Translations under genes and position numbers: made by a program | In this document: positions 41,091 to 51,232 of the stretch, piece after piece | Layout: each line of letters opens with the position of its first letter | How positions within the stretch are numbered: the first letter of the stretch is position 1 | The notes under the pieces: model-generated | Database searches by the model: none | What the model saw: the letters and a program-made list of their open reading frames with translations, nothing else | Told to the model about the DNA's origin: nothing | Source: Eisenbergiella tayi | GTDB taxonomy: Bacteria > Bacillota > Clostridia > Lachnospirales > Lachnospiraceae | Length of the DNA: 64,000 nucleotides | Direction of reading: 5' to 3' | Assembly: GCF_001881565.1 (NCBI RefSeq) | Contig: NZ_MPDJ01000001.1 | Span: 1,112,829-1,176,828 of the forward strand

Positions 41091-41819
41091 TCAGGGTTTT
41101 TCCACATGTTCCGTTAATTTCCCGTATTGCGCCAGGATTTTGTCGATGGTACGGCTGGCTTCGTTCTTGGTCATTTTTTCTATATCCGCATCCAGTTCCA
41201 GCTTGTGGACGGCGGCAAGCCTGTACAGCCTCTCCTTCTGTGCACCTGAGGCGGGTCCTTCTTTTTTCACCTTATAAACCAGCTGCCGGGGGGCAAAATC
41301 CTTTTCATTCCAAAACAGTTCACACAGCTTTACATACAGCTGCTGTGTCGCTTCCGCATCTCCCAACGCCCTGTGAGCCGTATGGGGGATATGAAAATGA
41401 ACACATAAATTTTCCAGAGCCCGGCTTTCCAGATCCGGGAGAAATTTCCTTGCAAGCTTCAGTGTGTCTATCCCCTCACGTTCAAAGGACAATCCCTGAT
41501 TTACCGCCGCTTTCTTAATAAATGAATAATCAAAAAGGATGCTGTGACCCAGCAGCGGCAAAGCTTCACTGAAGGACAGGAAAGAAGGAAGGATTTCCAT
41601 AATATCCGGTGCGGATACCAAATCTCCGTCATGTATTCCCGTAATTGCTGTTGTGATTTCCGTCAGCTTCCGTCCCGGATTAACCAAAGACCGGAAGCGG
41701 TCGGTAATCTGACCGTTTTTCACCTTCACGGCTCCGATTTCGATGATTTTATCGTATTTAGGATAAAGCCCGGAGGTTTCCAAATCCAGGCAGACATAAT
41801 CCTTCACCGGGCCGCTCAT
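41091..41819 (-). CDS. DnaQ-like 3'-5' exonuclease
   Basis: A 242-residue DEDDh exonuclease. Exo I is YVCLDLETSGLYPKYDKIIE, exo II LLGHSILFDYSFIKK, and exo III has HRALGDAEATQQLY. It resembles the proofreading domain of PolC and stand-alone epsilon-type nucleases. The C-terminal 60 residues form a helical extension. Its start overlaps the nth stop by 4 bases (ATGA), linking it with DNA repair. Confidence 0.9.
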   Translation of the reverse strand: MSGPVKDYVCLDLETSGLYPKYDKIIEIGAVKVKNGQITDRFRSLVNPGRKLTEITTAITGIHDGDLVSAPDIMEILPSFLSFSEALPLLGHSILFDYSFIKKAAVNQGLSFEREGIDTLKLARKFLPDLESRALENLCVHFHIPHTAHRALGDAEATQQLYVKLCELFWNEKDFAPRQLVYKVKKEGPASGAQKERLYRLAAVHKLELDADIEKMTKNEASRTIDKILAQYGKLTEHVEKP

Positions 41820-42496
41820 TTACCGGCACCTGATTTTTTCTTCGCCCGCGCCTGTTTGCCGGCGTTCTTTTTATAGTATGGACAGTATTCGGTCAAAAAA
41901 CACTCCTCACATTTTGCGGTGGGCGCTTTGCAGATTTCCCTGCCCAAAGCAATGATCTGCAGATTATAGAGTATCCAGTGCTCCTTGGGCAGAGCCTTCA
42001 TTAAATCAAATTCCACCTTTACCGGATCCTCTTCTTTTGTCAGCCCCAGGCGAAAGGATATTCTTTTTACATGAGTATCCACAACGATACTCGGCTCATT
42101 ATAAATATTTCCTCTGATTACATTAGCTGTCTTTCTTCCCACTCCGGCAAGAGAAGTCAGATCTTCTATGGATTCCGGCACCTGCCCGTCAAACTTATTC
42201 ACCAGATCCTGACAGCAGGCAATGATATTTTTTGCCTTATTATGATAAAAACCGGTAGAACGGATATCCTGTTCCAGCTCCTTTAAATCCGCCTTTGCAA
42301 AAGCCTCAACGCCGGTATATTTCCGGAATAAATCCTTTGTCACCACATTGACTCTGGCATCCGTACACTGCGCGCTTAAAATAGTGGCGATGAGCAGCTG
42401 CCATGCATTTTCATGGTCAAGATAGCAGATAATATCCGTACCATAATGCTGATCCAGCAGTCCGAGAATCGTTTCAATTCGTTCTTTTTGTTTCAT
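41816..42496 (-). CDS. nth: Endonuclease III
   Basis: A 226-residue DNA glycosylase/AP lyase. The helix-hairpin-helix SLAGVGRKTANVIRGN contains the catalytic Lys, followed by VVDTHVKRISFRLGL with the catalytic Asp. The 4Fe-4S loop is CKAPTAKCEECFLTEYC. It removes oxidised pyrimidines in base excision repair. A basic C-terminal tail (KKNAGKQARAKKKSG) extends beyond the usual end. It lies between the B12-binding radical SAM gene and the exonuclease. Confidence 0.95.
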   Translation of the reverse strand: MKQKERIETILGLLDQHYGTDIICYLDHENAWQLLIATILSAQCTDARVNVVTKDLFRKYTGVEAFAKADLKELEQDIRSTGFYHNKAKNIIACCQDLVNKFDGQVPESIEDLTSLAGVGRKTANVIRGNIYNEPSIVVDTHVKRISFRLGLTKEEDPVKVEFDLMKALPKEHWILYNLQIIALGREICKAPTAKCEECFLTEYCPYYKKNAGKQARAKKKSGAGK

Positions 42497-42509
42497 TACT
42501 TACTCTCCA

Positions 42510-44297
42510 TTATGTCAAAGGAAGCAATATGGTATACGCCTCCTGGTTTAAAGGGTTTCTTTTCCTGTAATCGAACAGAAGGTAATAAATGGCAGTTTCG
42601 TTATTATGTTCCAAAGGCTCCTTTTCCCAGACCGGCAGTGTAAAACATTCAATATGGGTCATACGGGCCATCTGGCGGGACGTGCAGCCATCCTGTACAT
42701 ATTCGGTCAGGCATGTGGGATTTTTTTCTTCCCTTCGGTAAAAATCATTTATTTTTTCTTTTATCTCCTGATTTTCCAGGAGTGTGAGGGCAAAGGCCGG
42801 ACGGCTCTTCATATTTTCTCTCAGATACATATCCAAAGTCAGAAGCTGCCTGTACAGCTCCTCCTTTTCCGGCTCCGCTGAAACGGCAAAATCCAGAAGC
42901 ACCTGATAACGGTATCCCCTTGCCGGATTATTTATAAAATACCCTTTTTCCTCATAATATTCCGCCAGCCGTTCATACAGGCAGAAGGGATCCGAGAACG
43001 CTTTTTCCAAAACAGGAAGAGTATGGACAAACTGGCCGCTGTTGTAATAAAGCTCCACCATTTCCTCCACTTTTTTCAGCTTTAATACCTGGTCATAGGG
43101 CAGCCATTTGGTAAAAAGGACTTCATAAGGAGGCTTATCTGTATAATGGATCTCATATTCAGAAGCCTTCTCATGCATATAAGAACCTTTCAGAACCTTC
43201 AAAAATCCCAGCTGCAGCTGCTCCGGCCTGCAGGCATATACCTCATTAAAGGAATGGCGGAAGCTCTCCATATCTTCATAAGGAAGCCCTGCAATCAAGT
43301 CGAGATGGATATGGATATTTTCTTTTTCCCGGAGAGCGGCAACAATCTGCCGAAGCCGTTCCCAGTCCATGCTGCGCCTGATTTCTTCAATCGTTCTGGG
43401 GTTCGTGGACTGTACCCCGATTTCCAGCTGAACCAGACCCGGACGAAGGGACTGCAGAATCGCAAGCTCCTCTTCCTTCAGAATATCCGCCGATATCTCA
43501 AAATGGAAATTGGTAATTCCGTTATCGTGTTCTTTTATATATTTCCAAATGCCCATGGCATGCTTATGATCGCAGTTAAACGTTCGATCCACAAACTTTA
43601 CCTGGGGGACCTTTTTGTCCAGGAAAAACTGAAGCTCCTTTTCCACTAGCTCCCGGCTGCGCAGACGTACCGTTTTATCAATGGAGGAGAGACAGTAGCT
43701 GCACCGGTACGGGCAGCCTCTGCTGGATTCATAATAAATGATGCGGTTATGAAAATCCCCGATATCCTCTTCATTATAAAAGAAGGGAAGTCCGCTGATA
43801 TCAGTAAGCCTCCGCTCCCCTGTACGGCATATACCGGCATGGCGCCTGAACACAATACCTGCTATCTTTTCAAGATCTGCGGTTTCCTTTGTGCTGCCAT
43901 TACGGTAATAGCAAAGCAGTTCCCGGAAAGTCTCCTCCCCTTCGCCAACCATAATTCCGGTAAGAAAAGGCAGCTTTTCCAGGATTTCCTCCGCATTATA
44001 GGATACCTCCGGCCCTCCCAGCCAAACAGGGACATCGGGAAGAATTTTTGCCAGTTCCCGGACGATATCCCTGATTATTTCCCAGTTCCATATATAACAG
44101 GAAAACGCGATACAGTCTGGTTTCCTTCTGTAAATATCCGCCAGGATATCCTGGAAGGGCTGATTTATGGTATATTCTGCAAGTTCAATATTTTTCTCAA
44201 GTTCAGAATCCTTCTGAACACTATAGGCACGCAAACTGTATATGGCAGGATTGGAATGGATATACTTCGCATTCACTGCCGTTAATAAAAATTTCAT
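42510..44297 (-). CDS. B12-binding-domain radical SAM protein (DUF4080)
   Basis: A 595-residue protein. The N-terminal cobalamin-binding-like domain has VNAKYIHSNPAIYSLR and VWLGGPEVSYNAEEIL. The radical SAM core has CPYRCSYC preceded by YYESSRG and the downstream LDLIAGLPYED. A C-terminal DUF4080 domain includes NPARGYRYQVLLDF. The substrate is unknown for this widespread Firmicutes family. It is upstream of nth by 13 bases and probably co-transcribed. Confidence 0.9.
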   Translation of the reverse strand: MKFLLTAVNAKYIHSNPAIYSLRAYSVQKDSELEKNIELAEYTINQPFQDILADIYRRKPDCIAFSCYIWNWEIIRDIVRELAKILPDVPVWLGGPEVSYNAEEILEKLPFLTGIMVGEGEETFRELLCYYRNGSTKETADLEKIAGIVFRRHAGICRTGERRLTDISGLPFFYNEEDIGDFHNRIIYYESSRGCPYRCSYCLSSIDKTVRLRSRELVEKELQFFLDKKVPQVKFVDRTFNCDHKHAMGIWKYIKEHDNGITNFHFEISADILKEEELAILQSLRPGLVQLEIGVQSTNPRTIEEIRRSMDWERLRQIVAALREKENIHIHLDLIAGLPYEDMESFRHSFNEVYACRPEQLQLGFLKVLKGSYMHEKASEYEIHYTDKPPYEVLFTKWLPYDQVLKLKKVEEMVELYYNSGQFVHTLPVLEKAFSDPFCLYERLAEYYEEKGYFINNPARGYRYQVLLDFAVSAEPEKEELYRQLLTLDMYLRENMKSRPAFALTLLENQEIKEKINDFYRREEKNPTCLTEYVQDGCTSRQMARMTHIECFTLPVWEKEPLEHNNETAIYYLLFDYRKRNPLNQEAYTILLPLT

Positions 44298-44406
44298 CTG
44301 GTTTCCTCCAACTTCATTATAGAATACAGCGAAAAATACCGTATGACAAGCCTGAAGTGGTGATTTATCCGGATTGCCCCATACGGGGAACCGACGGAAA
44401 CCGGAT

Positions 44407-44994
44407 TTAAATTTCTTCTATAAAATGGTTTGGATACTTATCCCAATATTCCTGATATACCCGGGCCTCCTGTCCATCCAGGTTCAGCTGATACATGCGG
44501 AAGGTAACCCGTATATTTTTGGGCTGCCACTGCTCTTCATAGGAATAACGATAGGTCATTCCTATCTTTTTCATTACCTTTCCGCTTCTTGGATTATTCC
44601 TGTCATGTGTCGCTGTAATATAGGAAATGCCGGCTTCTTTCAATAGGCTGATCAACGACAGGCAAGCCTCTGTCACAATTCCCTGATTCCAGTATTCCTT
44701 TCTCAGCCCATAGCCTAAATCATGGCTTTTTTCCTCGTCTATATTTACATAGCCTATGGGAACATTTTCATTAAGAAGGCAGACAGCATATCGGAAACCC
44801 TCCGGTTTCTCATAGCTTTTCAGGTATTTTTCCTGCAGGAACGCAGCTGCTTCCTCTAAGGACTGCATGGGAAACCATGGAAGGAAGGTATTTACCTCTT
44901 TATCGCTAATTATCTGGTAAAAGGCTTCCGCGTCCTCCGGTGTAAAACGACGGAGCAAAAGACGGGAGGTTCTGATTTCAGGCGTGTTTTCCAT
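44407..44994 (-). CDS. GNAT-family N-acetyltransferase
   Basis: A 195-residue RimJ-type acetyltransferase. It begins IRTSRLLLRRFTPEDAEAFY, and the acetyl-CoA-binding part is GYGLRKEYWNQGIVTEACLS followed by ITATHDRNNPRSGKVMKKIG. The substrate cannot be predicted. The P-loop gene lies 2 bases upstream, so the two are co-transcribed. Confidence 0.9.
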   Translation of the reverse strand: MENTPEIRTSRLLLRRFTPEDAEAFYQIISDKEVNTFLPWFPMQSLEEAAAFLQEKYLKSYEKPEGFRYAVCLLNENVPIGYVNIDEEKSHDLGYGLRKEYWNQGIVTEACLSLISLLKEAGISYITATHDRNNPRSGKVMKKIGMTYRYSYEEQWQPKNIRVTFRMYQLNLDGQEARVYQEYWDKYPNHFIEEI

Positions 44995-44996
44995 AT

Positions 44997-45548
44997 TTAA
45001 ATTTCCCTTTCTTCCTTTGTGGATTTATGAGACGGATTATCTGAGAGCGTTTTCAGGTATGCTTTTATCTCTTTGTTATTATGCAGAACAACCTTCTTTT
45101 CATCAAATTGTGCGGCAAGCGCCTTCGTACCATCTGCTCCTGAATCATAATCCCCCACCCATTGGAACATGGCCCGGAGCATAGAAAGTGTTGGTTTATA
45201 TATGCACTTTTCAAGCCCTGTTTTCTGCTTCAGCCAACGGGTTATTATTCTTTTCTTCCTGATGAAAAGGGGGATTTCAAGTAAAATCACTATGTCGGCC
45301 TGACGCATCCCTTCTGCAAAACAAACCCGTCCGGCATCCTCCATAACATAATCGGGGCTGTTCAGAATATCATGAAATAATGCATCTCTTTCTTCAATTG
45401 GACGTTTCTTATTCCCCGATGCTTCTTCAGGCGCCGGAATATGGACCACTTCATCCAAATGATAGCAGGGTATCTTTGTTATCTGTGAAATACGCCGCGC
45501 CAAGGTGGATTTCCCGCTTGCCACTGAACCTGTAATATAGATTTTCAC
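44997..45548 (-). CDS. P-loop ATPase/kinase, FlaR/adenylate-kinase-like
   Basis: A 183-residue protein with Walker A ITGSVASGKSTLARRI at the N-terminus and the following HLDEVVH region typical of FlaR/topology-modulation and shikimate-kinase-like NTPases. The later block RQADIVILLEIPLFIRKKRI is the Walker-B/lid region seen in that group. Biochemical role is unknown. It is divergent from the first YesM kinase gene. Confidence 0.8.
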   Translation of the reverse strand: MKIYITGSVASGKSTLARRISQITKIPCYHLDEVVHIPAPEEASGNKKRPIEERDALFHDILNSPDYVMEDAGRVCFAEGMRQADIVILLEIPLFIRKKRIITRWLKQKTGLEKCIYKPTLSMLRAMFQWVGDYDSGADGTKALAAQFDEKKVVLHNNKEIKAYLKTLSDNPSHKSTKEEREI

Positions 45549-45758
45549 TTTATTTTTTCTCCGTATAGCTTTTCAGTTTCGGTTATTCAAACATTCCCTA
45601 TACTCTGTACACATCTCATGGTCAAAAGTTCCTCATCAACCATTACTCCCATATAATACCATATTTACTTTTACATGCCCATTTCATTTTCCATGTGCTA
45701 TACTTATGTAAAATTCTACAAATTTGTTGTTACAAATTTTTTTAAAGGGGGAACTTCT

Positions 45759-47570
45759 ATGCGTTCTGTATTTAAAAAATATCTTCATATCACATCATTA
45801 CGTCGTAAAATGATTTTGTCATTTTCTGCATTACTTATTTCGGCTTTAGCTATTCTGCAAGCTGCAAACACTTATCAAACCTATACTGTACTTGAAGAAA
45901 ATTTATCTGATTCTGTTCATGAGTCCCTACGCCTTGGGCTTTCCAATATTGACTACTTTTTTGAAGACATCAATAACCTGGCTTCCGGTATTTTACCCGA
46001 AACTCCGATTCAAAATGCTTTAACTGAAAAAATAGAATACAACAGTCTGGAAACTAAGTCTCTCCTTCGCTCTGTGGAACAGACTATCAAACGTTATTCC
46101 TCTACCAGACCATATATCCCCAAAGTATATCTCGTAAATCTGGATAACCAGATACTGGATAATTCTCTACAAGGAATGGTGGTTCCTATCATTAATGAGG
46201 ATACCGACAATGGCAGTCTGAACCTATCAGATATTCATGATGCTCCCTATATAAGCCAGCATATACCGGTCATTTCTTTTGCCAAAAACATCTATTCTCT
46301 TTATTCAGGTAACAAAAAACTCGGACGTCTTATTATCGATATTGATACCCGGGTCATTAATCAGGTTTTATATGACTTTTCTCTACCTATGAAAGGTGAA
46401 ATCTTTCTTCTTGACAATAAAAATAAGCTTTTATCTCGTTCAGGGACTTATTCCTTTAACGATCAAGCTTTTTTAGATGCTGTTACATATCCCTTCCCCT
46501 CTATGGATGAAACCATATCCATAAATCATGAAAAATTCCTTTGCCTGACAGAAACCTCAGCCTTAACAGGCTGGACCTTCTGTGCTCTTATTCCTTATCA
46601 TATGTTTGCCCAATCCATCATCATACAAATGAGCCTGACTCTAATTTTGTTTATCGTTTGTATTTTTGCTGCTATTATCATTAGCCGCCCTATTATTAAC
46701 TCTTTATATAAACCTATAGGTATGCTGATTTCATCTATGAAAGAAGTAGAAAACGGGAATTTAGACAGCTTTGTATCCTATCATAATCAGGATGAACTAC
46801 TTTCACTTATTGATGGTTACAATTCCATGTTAACCCAGATACGCAACTTAATAACACAGGTAAAAACTAAAGAACGCAGCAAAAGGCAGGCAGAACTCTA
46901 CGCTCTACAGGCCCAGATTAATCCTCATTTTTTGTACAATACCCTAAATTCCATACGTTATCTGGCAAAGCTGCATAACACTCCTGATATTCGTGACATT
47001 ACTGTTTCATTAATCCACCTGAGCAGCGCAAGCCTTTCATCCGATAAGTTTATAACCATTTCCCAGGAATTGGAACTGGTTGCTGATTATCTTCATATAC
47101 AGAAAGTACGGTATGGCGAAGAAGTGGTTTATTATCAATGTCAAATTACTTCTCCCGACATTACAGAATATCTGATTCCGCGTTTTTCTATTCAACCGCT
47201 TATTGAAAATGCATTATTTCATGGTATTCTCCCAAAAGGGCATGGGCAAATAACAGTTGTTCTTTCAAAGATGGAAACATTTATACTGATTAATATTTAT
47301 GATAATGGGGTAGGTATGTCCAAAGAAAAAATATCATCATTAAATAATCTTCTGGAAAACGATCAGTATCAGGAATACAGTTCAGATTCCTTTGAGGTAC
47401 GCAAGCTTAAAAATATAGGAATTGAAAATATTAACCATCGAATCAAAATAAATTTTTCGAATAAATTTGGGATTAATCTAAGTACTAATCCATCCGGCGG
47501 TATTCATGTTCAGATGAAAATACCCGTTATGAAAGAGGAGGGCTATAATGAAAACAGTATTTATTGTTGA
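45759..47570 (+). CDS. YesM-type sensor histidine kinase (sugar module 1)
   Basis: A 603-residue membrane kinase. The first membrane helix (about 20-38) is followed by an extracellular dCache-like sensor (about 40-290), a second helix and a HAMP linker (PIGMLISSMKEVENGNLD). The His_kinase domain has QAQINPHFLYNTLNSIRYLA with the phosphoacceptor His, and the ATPase domain has PLIENALFHG and DNGVGMS. It probably senses a carbohydrate outside the cell. ATG 45759 follows AAAGGGGGAAC; the longer open frame has no ribosome site. It overlaps the regulator gene by 23 bases. Confidence 0.92.
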   Translation: MRSVFKKYLHITSLRRKMILSFSALLISALAILQAANTYQTYTVLEENLSDSVHESLRLGLSNIDYFFEDINNLASGILPETPIQNALTEKIEYNSLETKSLLRSVEQTIKRYSSTRPYIPKVYLVNLDNQILDNSLQGMVVPIINEDTDNGSLNLSDIHDAPYISQHIPVISFAKNIYSLYSGNKKLGRLIIDIDTRVINQVLYDFSLPMKGEIFLLDNKNKLLSRSGTYSFNDQAFLDAVTYPFPSMDETISINHEKFLCLTETSALTGWTFCALIPYHMFAQSIIIQMSLTLILFIVCIFAAIIISRPIINSLYKPIGMLISSMKEVENGNLDSFVSYHNQDELLSLIDGYNSMLTQIRNLITQVKTKERSKRQAELYALQAQINPHFLYNTLNSIRYLAKLHNTPDIRDITVSLIHLSSASLSSDKFITISQELELVADYLHIQKVRYGEEVVYYQCQITSPDITEYLIPRFSIQPLIENALFHGILPKGHGQITVVLSKMETFILINIYDNGVGMSKEKISSLNNLLENDQYQEYSSDSFEVRKLKNIGIENINHRIKINFSNKFGINLSTNPSGGIHVQMKIPVMKEEGYNENSIYC

Positions 47571-48744
47571 CGATGAACTTCTGTCCCGGCAGAGTCTTAA
47601 AACAAGTATTACCTGGGAAAATTATGGGTACCGTCTGTGCGGAGAATCCTCTAACGGAGAGCAGGCATTGAAAATTATATCATCACTTCATCCTGATGTA
47701 ATAATAACAGACATTAAAATGCCTGTTATGGATGGCCTGGAGCTTCTTCGCCATCTAAAGGACATAAATGAACCTGCCAAAGTTATTGTAATGAGTTGTT
47801 ATGATGAATTTGATTATGTTAGAGAAGCCATGCGGCTAGGCGCAATCGATTATCTTCTGAAGCATACCTATGAAGAATCAGATCTTGTAGAACTTCTGCA
47901 TAAGCTGGATTCTATATTCTTAAAGGAACAAACTACAGGCGAAGGTTTAAAGATATTGCGACAGGAAATTTTTCTTAAAATTATAAACAATAATGTCAGC
48001 AAAGATGAATTGAATAATTATATTGACAATGATATTATCCCTGAACTGAAATCACTCTATATGATCGCCTGTTTTCAACTATCCTCTCATAAGCAGCATA
48101 TATTGTCACAACAGGATACCCAGAGTTTTACTGATTATATCCATCACAGTTATTCCGGTCAAACACCCTGCCAGCTTTTATTACTGAAAGAGGAAGGAAA
48201 TAATTTTTCTCTTATTTTTGCAGGAGACAATCAGACAAGTATCGCAAGCTTGAAAACAGAAATAAAAAATATACTCAGTCATCTATATCAATTTTTTGAA
48301 TCCCAAAATATCAGTTGGATATCTGGTATCAGTTGTCATGCATATTCAGATTGGAATGATTTGAAAGAAGCTTACGAAGAAGCCCAGGAAATGCTAGGCG
48401 AAGATACAGAATTCTTAGGCTGCAGTACTAAAATTCTTGCTGCCGTCGATTATATTAAAACAAATTACTCTAGGGCGATTACTTTAGAGGATATTGCAGA
48501 ATATGCTGGAATCAGCAGAATTTACTTAAGTCAGTCCTTTAAGAAAGAAACAGGGCAGAATATCAGTGACTACTTAATTCAGTACCGTTTGAAAAAAGCA
48601 AAAAAATTACTTTTAACCAGTAATCTGAAGGTATACACCATAGCAGAGATGTGCGGTTTCGGAAGCGTACAGTATTTTGGACAAATATTTAAAAAAATGA
48701 CCGGTTTCAGTCCCTATCAGTTTAAAGATAATCTCTCATCCTAA
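47548..48744 (+). CDS. YesN-type response regulator with AraC output (sugar module 1)
   Basis: A 398-residue regulator. The receiver (about 1-120) has VFIVDDELLSRQSL, the phosphoacceptor in DVIITDIKMPVMDG, and DYLLKHTYEE. A middle region without a clear domain follows. The C-terminal AraC double helix-turn-helix (about 295-398) has ITLEDIAEYAGISRIYLSQS and QIFKKMTGFSPYQFK. GGAGG is 7 bases before the ATG. It should activate the downstream transporter operon. Confidence 0.92.
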   Translation: MKTVFIVDDELLSRQSLKTSITWENYGYRLCGESSNGEQALKIISSLHPDVIITDIKMPVMDGLELLRHLKDINEPAKVIVMSCYDEFDYVREAMRLGAIDYLLKHTYEESDLVELLHKLDSIFLKEQTTGEGLKILRQEIFLKIINNNVSKDELNNYIDNDIIPELKSLYMIACFQLSSHKQHILSQQDTQSFTDYIHHSYSGQTPCQLLLLKEEGNNFSLIFAGDNQTSIASLKTEIKNILSHLYQFFESQNISWISGISCHAYSDWNDLKEAYEEAQEMLGEDTEFLGCSTKILAAVDYIKTNYSRAITLEDIAEYAGISRIYLSQSFKKETGQNISDYLIQYRLKKAKKLLLTSNLKVYTIAEMCGFGSVQYFGQIFKKMTGFSPYQFKDNLSS

Positions 48745-48852
48745 TATCTCTTAAAAAATAATAACATAGTCGTCTAGGAATAAAAACAGTGGCAAGTATA
48801 ATGGAATTATCACTAAGGCGCCTTTATCTCTTAAACTTATAGGAGGGTTTTT

Positions 48853-50280
48853 ATGAGAAACAAAATTTATAAACGAATTCTGTCCTTTTCCATTGCCTTC
48901 GTTATTATGGCTTTCACCTGTATCGGCTGCGGAAATACTGCGTCATCCGAACCTTCAATTCAGGCTTCCATACAGGAGACTAAAGAAGTTCAATACTCAG
49001 CAGAAACGCAATCCCAGTCTCTCGTTTCAGAAGCCGAAACCGCCGGTTCGACCGATTATATCCCGGCTGATGACGAATATTTCTATGTTAATGGGAAATC
49101 ACCTGATGAAATAACCGGAAACATTCTTTTTTGGAGCTGGGATCCCAATTTTTTCACAATGGTAGAAAAAATGAAAGATGTCTATCCTAATGTAACTTTT
49201 GACTTCGTTACTATCGCTTCTGCAGAAGATTATCTCCAAAAACTACAAACTGCGCTTACCAGCGGCGGCGAAGTTCCTGATATCCTTGCTATGGAAATAG
49301 GAATGGTAGGTAAATTCTATGAAATGGGTATCTGCGAAGATATTAGTGCAGAACCATATAACATAGATCAGGAATTATTAATTCCTTATCTGGCAGAAAT
49401 TGGTACCGACAATGACGGAACCTTCATCGGGATCCCTAATACTGCAGGTCCCGGAGGATTATTCTATAGAAGGGATCTTGCAAAGGAATATCTTGGAACG
49501 GATGATCCTGATGAAATCTCCGCAATGATGCCTACCTGGCAGGATTTCATCAAAGTCGGAAAGGATGTGGTTTCCAAATCCGGCGGCAGTGTTAGCATGA
49601 TTCCGGGTATGGATTCCCTTGTTTATCCCATGGTAAATCAGACCGGTCTAAAATGGAAAGATGGTGATAAATTAATGGTCTCTGAGAATTTCACAGAAAC
49701 CTTTAATCTCCTCAAGGAAGTAAAGGCTGCCAATATTGATGGCGGTATGGATATATGGACCCCTGCCTGGAATGCATCCTTTGCTCAGGGAAATGTGTTA
49801 TGTTATCCCGGCTCCTGTTGGTTTCAAAGCTTTGTTATCGAGCCCAATGATCCGGACGGCAGCGGCAACTGGGGTGTAGCCTCAGTACCAGGCGGCTCAT
49901 ATAACTGGGGCGGTATCTGGTGGGGCATGTATAATCAGAGCAAAAACAAAGATGCAGTTGCTGCATGGATGAGATATGAACTATCTCCTCAGGGAGCTCA
50001 GAATAAATACGAACTTATTCATTTTTATCCTGGAGTAAAAACTGCATATTCCTCCGATTACCTGTATAAACCCAATGAATTTTTCGATAACCAGAATGTA
50101 ACTGACTTTTATCTTAAAGAAATGGATGAAATGACCGTTCTCAGGCCTTTATCCGATGATTCTATGTTTTATAACAGCATGTCATTTTTCGCCCAGTCTC
50201 TGGATTCTGGAACTGCGGAGGAACTTGCGAACAAGGTGGAAGAGGATCTGATTTCATCAAATCCCGACTATCAGAAATAG
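48853..50280 (+). CDS. Sugar ABC transporter substrate-binding lipoprotein (module 1)
   Basis: A 475-residue family 1 solute-binding protein. A lipoprotein signal with lipobox CIGCGNTAS (Cys 26) precedes a Ser/Gln/Glu-rich linker (about 30-75) and the binding fold (NILFWSWDPNFFTMVEKMKD, GEVPDILAMEIGM, IPNTAGPGGLFYRRD). Trp and Tyr abundance suits carbohydrate binding. AGGAGGG is well placed. It is followed by a terminator-like hairpin and then two permeases. Confidence 0.93.
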   Translation: MRNKIYKRILSFSIAFVIMAFTCIGCGNTASSEPSIQASIQETKEVQYSAETQSQSLVSEAETAGSTDYIPADDEYFYVNGKSPDEITGNILFWSWDPNFFTMVEKMKDVYPNVTFDFVTIASAEDYLQKLQTALTSGGEVPDILAMEIGMVGKFYEMGICEDISAEPYNIDQELLIPYLAEIGTDNDGTFIGIPNTAGPGGLFYRRDLAKEYLGTDDPDEISAMMPTWQDFIKVGKDVVSKSGGSVSMIPGMDSLVYPMVNQTGLKWKDGDKLMVSENFTETFNLLKEVKAANIDGGMDIWTPAWNASFAQGNVLCYPGSCWFQSFVIEPNDPDGSGNWGVASVPGGSYNWGGIWWGMYNQSKNKDAVAAWMRYELSPQGAQNKYELIHFYPGVKTAYSSDYLYKPNEFFDNQNVTDFYLKEMDEMTVLRPLSDDSMFYNSMSFFAQSLDSGTAEELANKVEEDLISSNPDYQK

Positions 50281-50281
50281 C

Positions 50282-50327
50282 AAAAAGGCCTGCTGCCATA
50301 CATTTTCCGGCTGCAGGCCTTTTCTCT
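50282..50327 (+). terminator. Intra-operon hairpin between binding protein and permease (module 1)
   Basis: AAAAGGCCTGC (50283-50293) pairs with GCAGGCCTTTT (50313-50323), followed by CTCTG. The symmetric stem with a T-run is a partial terminator that would leave the binding protein mRNA more abundant than that of the permeases. Confidence 0.75.
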
Positions 50328-50339
50328 GAGGAGGTTTCA

Positions 50340-51230
50340 ATGAAAAGAAAACGAAAAATAAGCTGGCCGATTATATTCATCCTGCCATTTTTTATAACAT
50401 ACTTTATTTTTAATCTTTTTCCCATTTTGTTCAGTTTCTATATCAGTCTCACAAAATGGAAAGGATTCGGACCGATGGAATTCATCGGTTTTCGAAATTA
50501 TGCATCGCTTTTAAAAGATACGGCATTTTATCGTTCGCTTCTCAATAGTATTATACTCGTCCTGGAAGCAATGATTCCTATTCAGACTTTGGGATTAATA
50601 GTCGCCCTTCTGCTAAATTATGGCTTTATCAAATGGGGGAATTCTTATGTTAGAAATGCAATGTTTCTTCCTTACGTAACCGCCCCCATCGCTATTGGAA
50701 TTATCTTTTCTACTATGCTTGATCAGAATTTCGGTATTGTAAACGTAATGCTCAGACAATGGGGAATTATCAGCAGCAATATAGACTGGCTCCATAATTC
50801 TGCCATTGCCAAGCCTCTCGTTGCCTTCATTACAAACTGGCGATATATTGGTTATGTTGCTATAATATATCTTTCCGGTTTACAAGGAATATCCAGCGAA
50901 ATTTATGATGCGGCAAAGGTTGATGGAGCATCCTCTCCAAAAGCCATTATTTATGTAATTCTTCCCATTATGAAACCAATTATTGTCTTTCAGACTACTA
51001 TTGGTATTATTGGCTGCCTTAAAATTTTTGAAGAACCGTTAATGCTTTTCGGAGATTATAAAGGGGGCGTCGGCAATGCCGCTCAGACAATGAATATGAA
51101 ATTTCTGGATACAGCTTTTGTATCCGGTCAAAGTGGATATGGAGCTGCCACCGGTTATGCCATGTTCGTGGTAATACTCATATTCTCATTCCTGTATTTT
51201 TCTATCATTAACAGGAATAAGGAGGAATAA
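50340..51230 (+). CDS. Sugar ABC transporter permease (UgpA/LacF type, module 1)
   Basis: A 296-residue membrane protein with six predicted helices and the EAA-loop YDAAKVDGASSPKAIIYVIL that contacts the ATPase. The N-terminus (PIIFILPFFITYFIFNLFPI) matches MalF/UgpA-type permeases. GAGGAGG precedes the ATG. No ATPase gene is nearby, so a shared MsmX-like subunit encoded elsewhere is likely. Confidence 0.93.
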   Translation: MKRKRKISWPIIFILPFFITYFIFNLFPILFSFYISLTKWKGFGPMEFIGFRNYASLLKDTAFYRSLLNSIILVLEAMIPIQTLGLIVALLLNYGFIKWGNSYVRNAMFLPYVTAPIAIGIIFSTMLDQNFGIVNVMLRQWGIISSNIDWLHNSAIAKPLVAFITNWRYIGYVAIIYLSGLQGISSEIYDAAKVDGASSPKAIIYVILPIMKPIIVFQTTIGIIGCLKIFEEPLMLFGDYKGGVGNAAQTMNMKFLDTAFVSGQSGYGAATGYAMFVVILIFSFLYFSIINRNKEE

Positions 51231-51232
51231 CC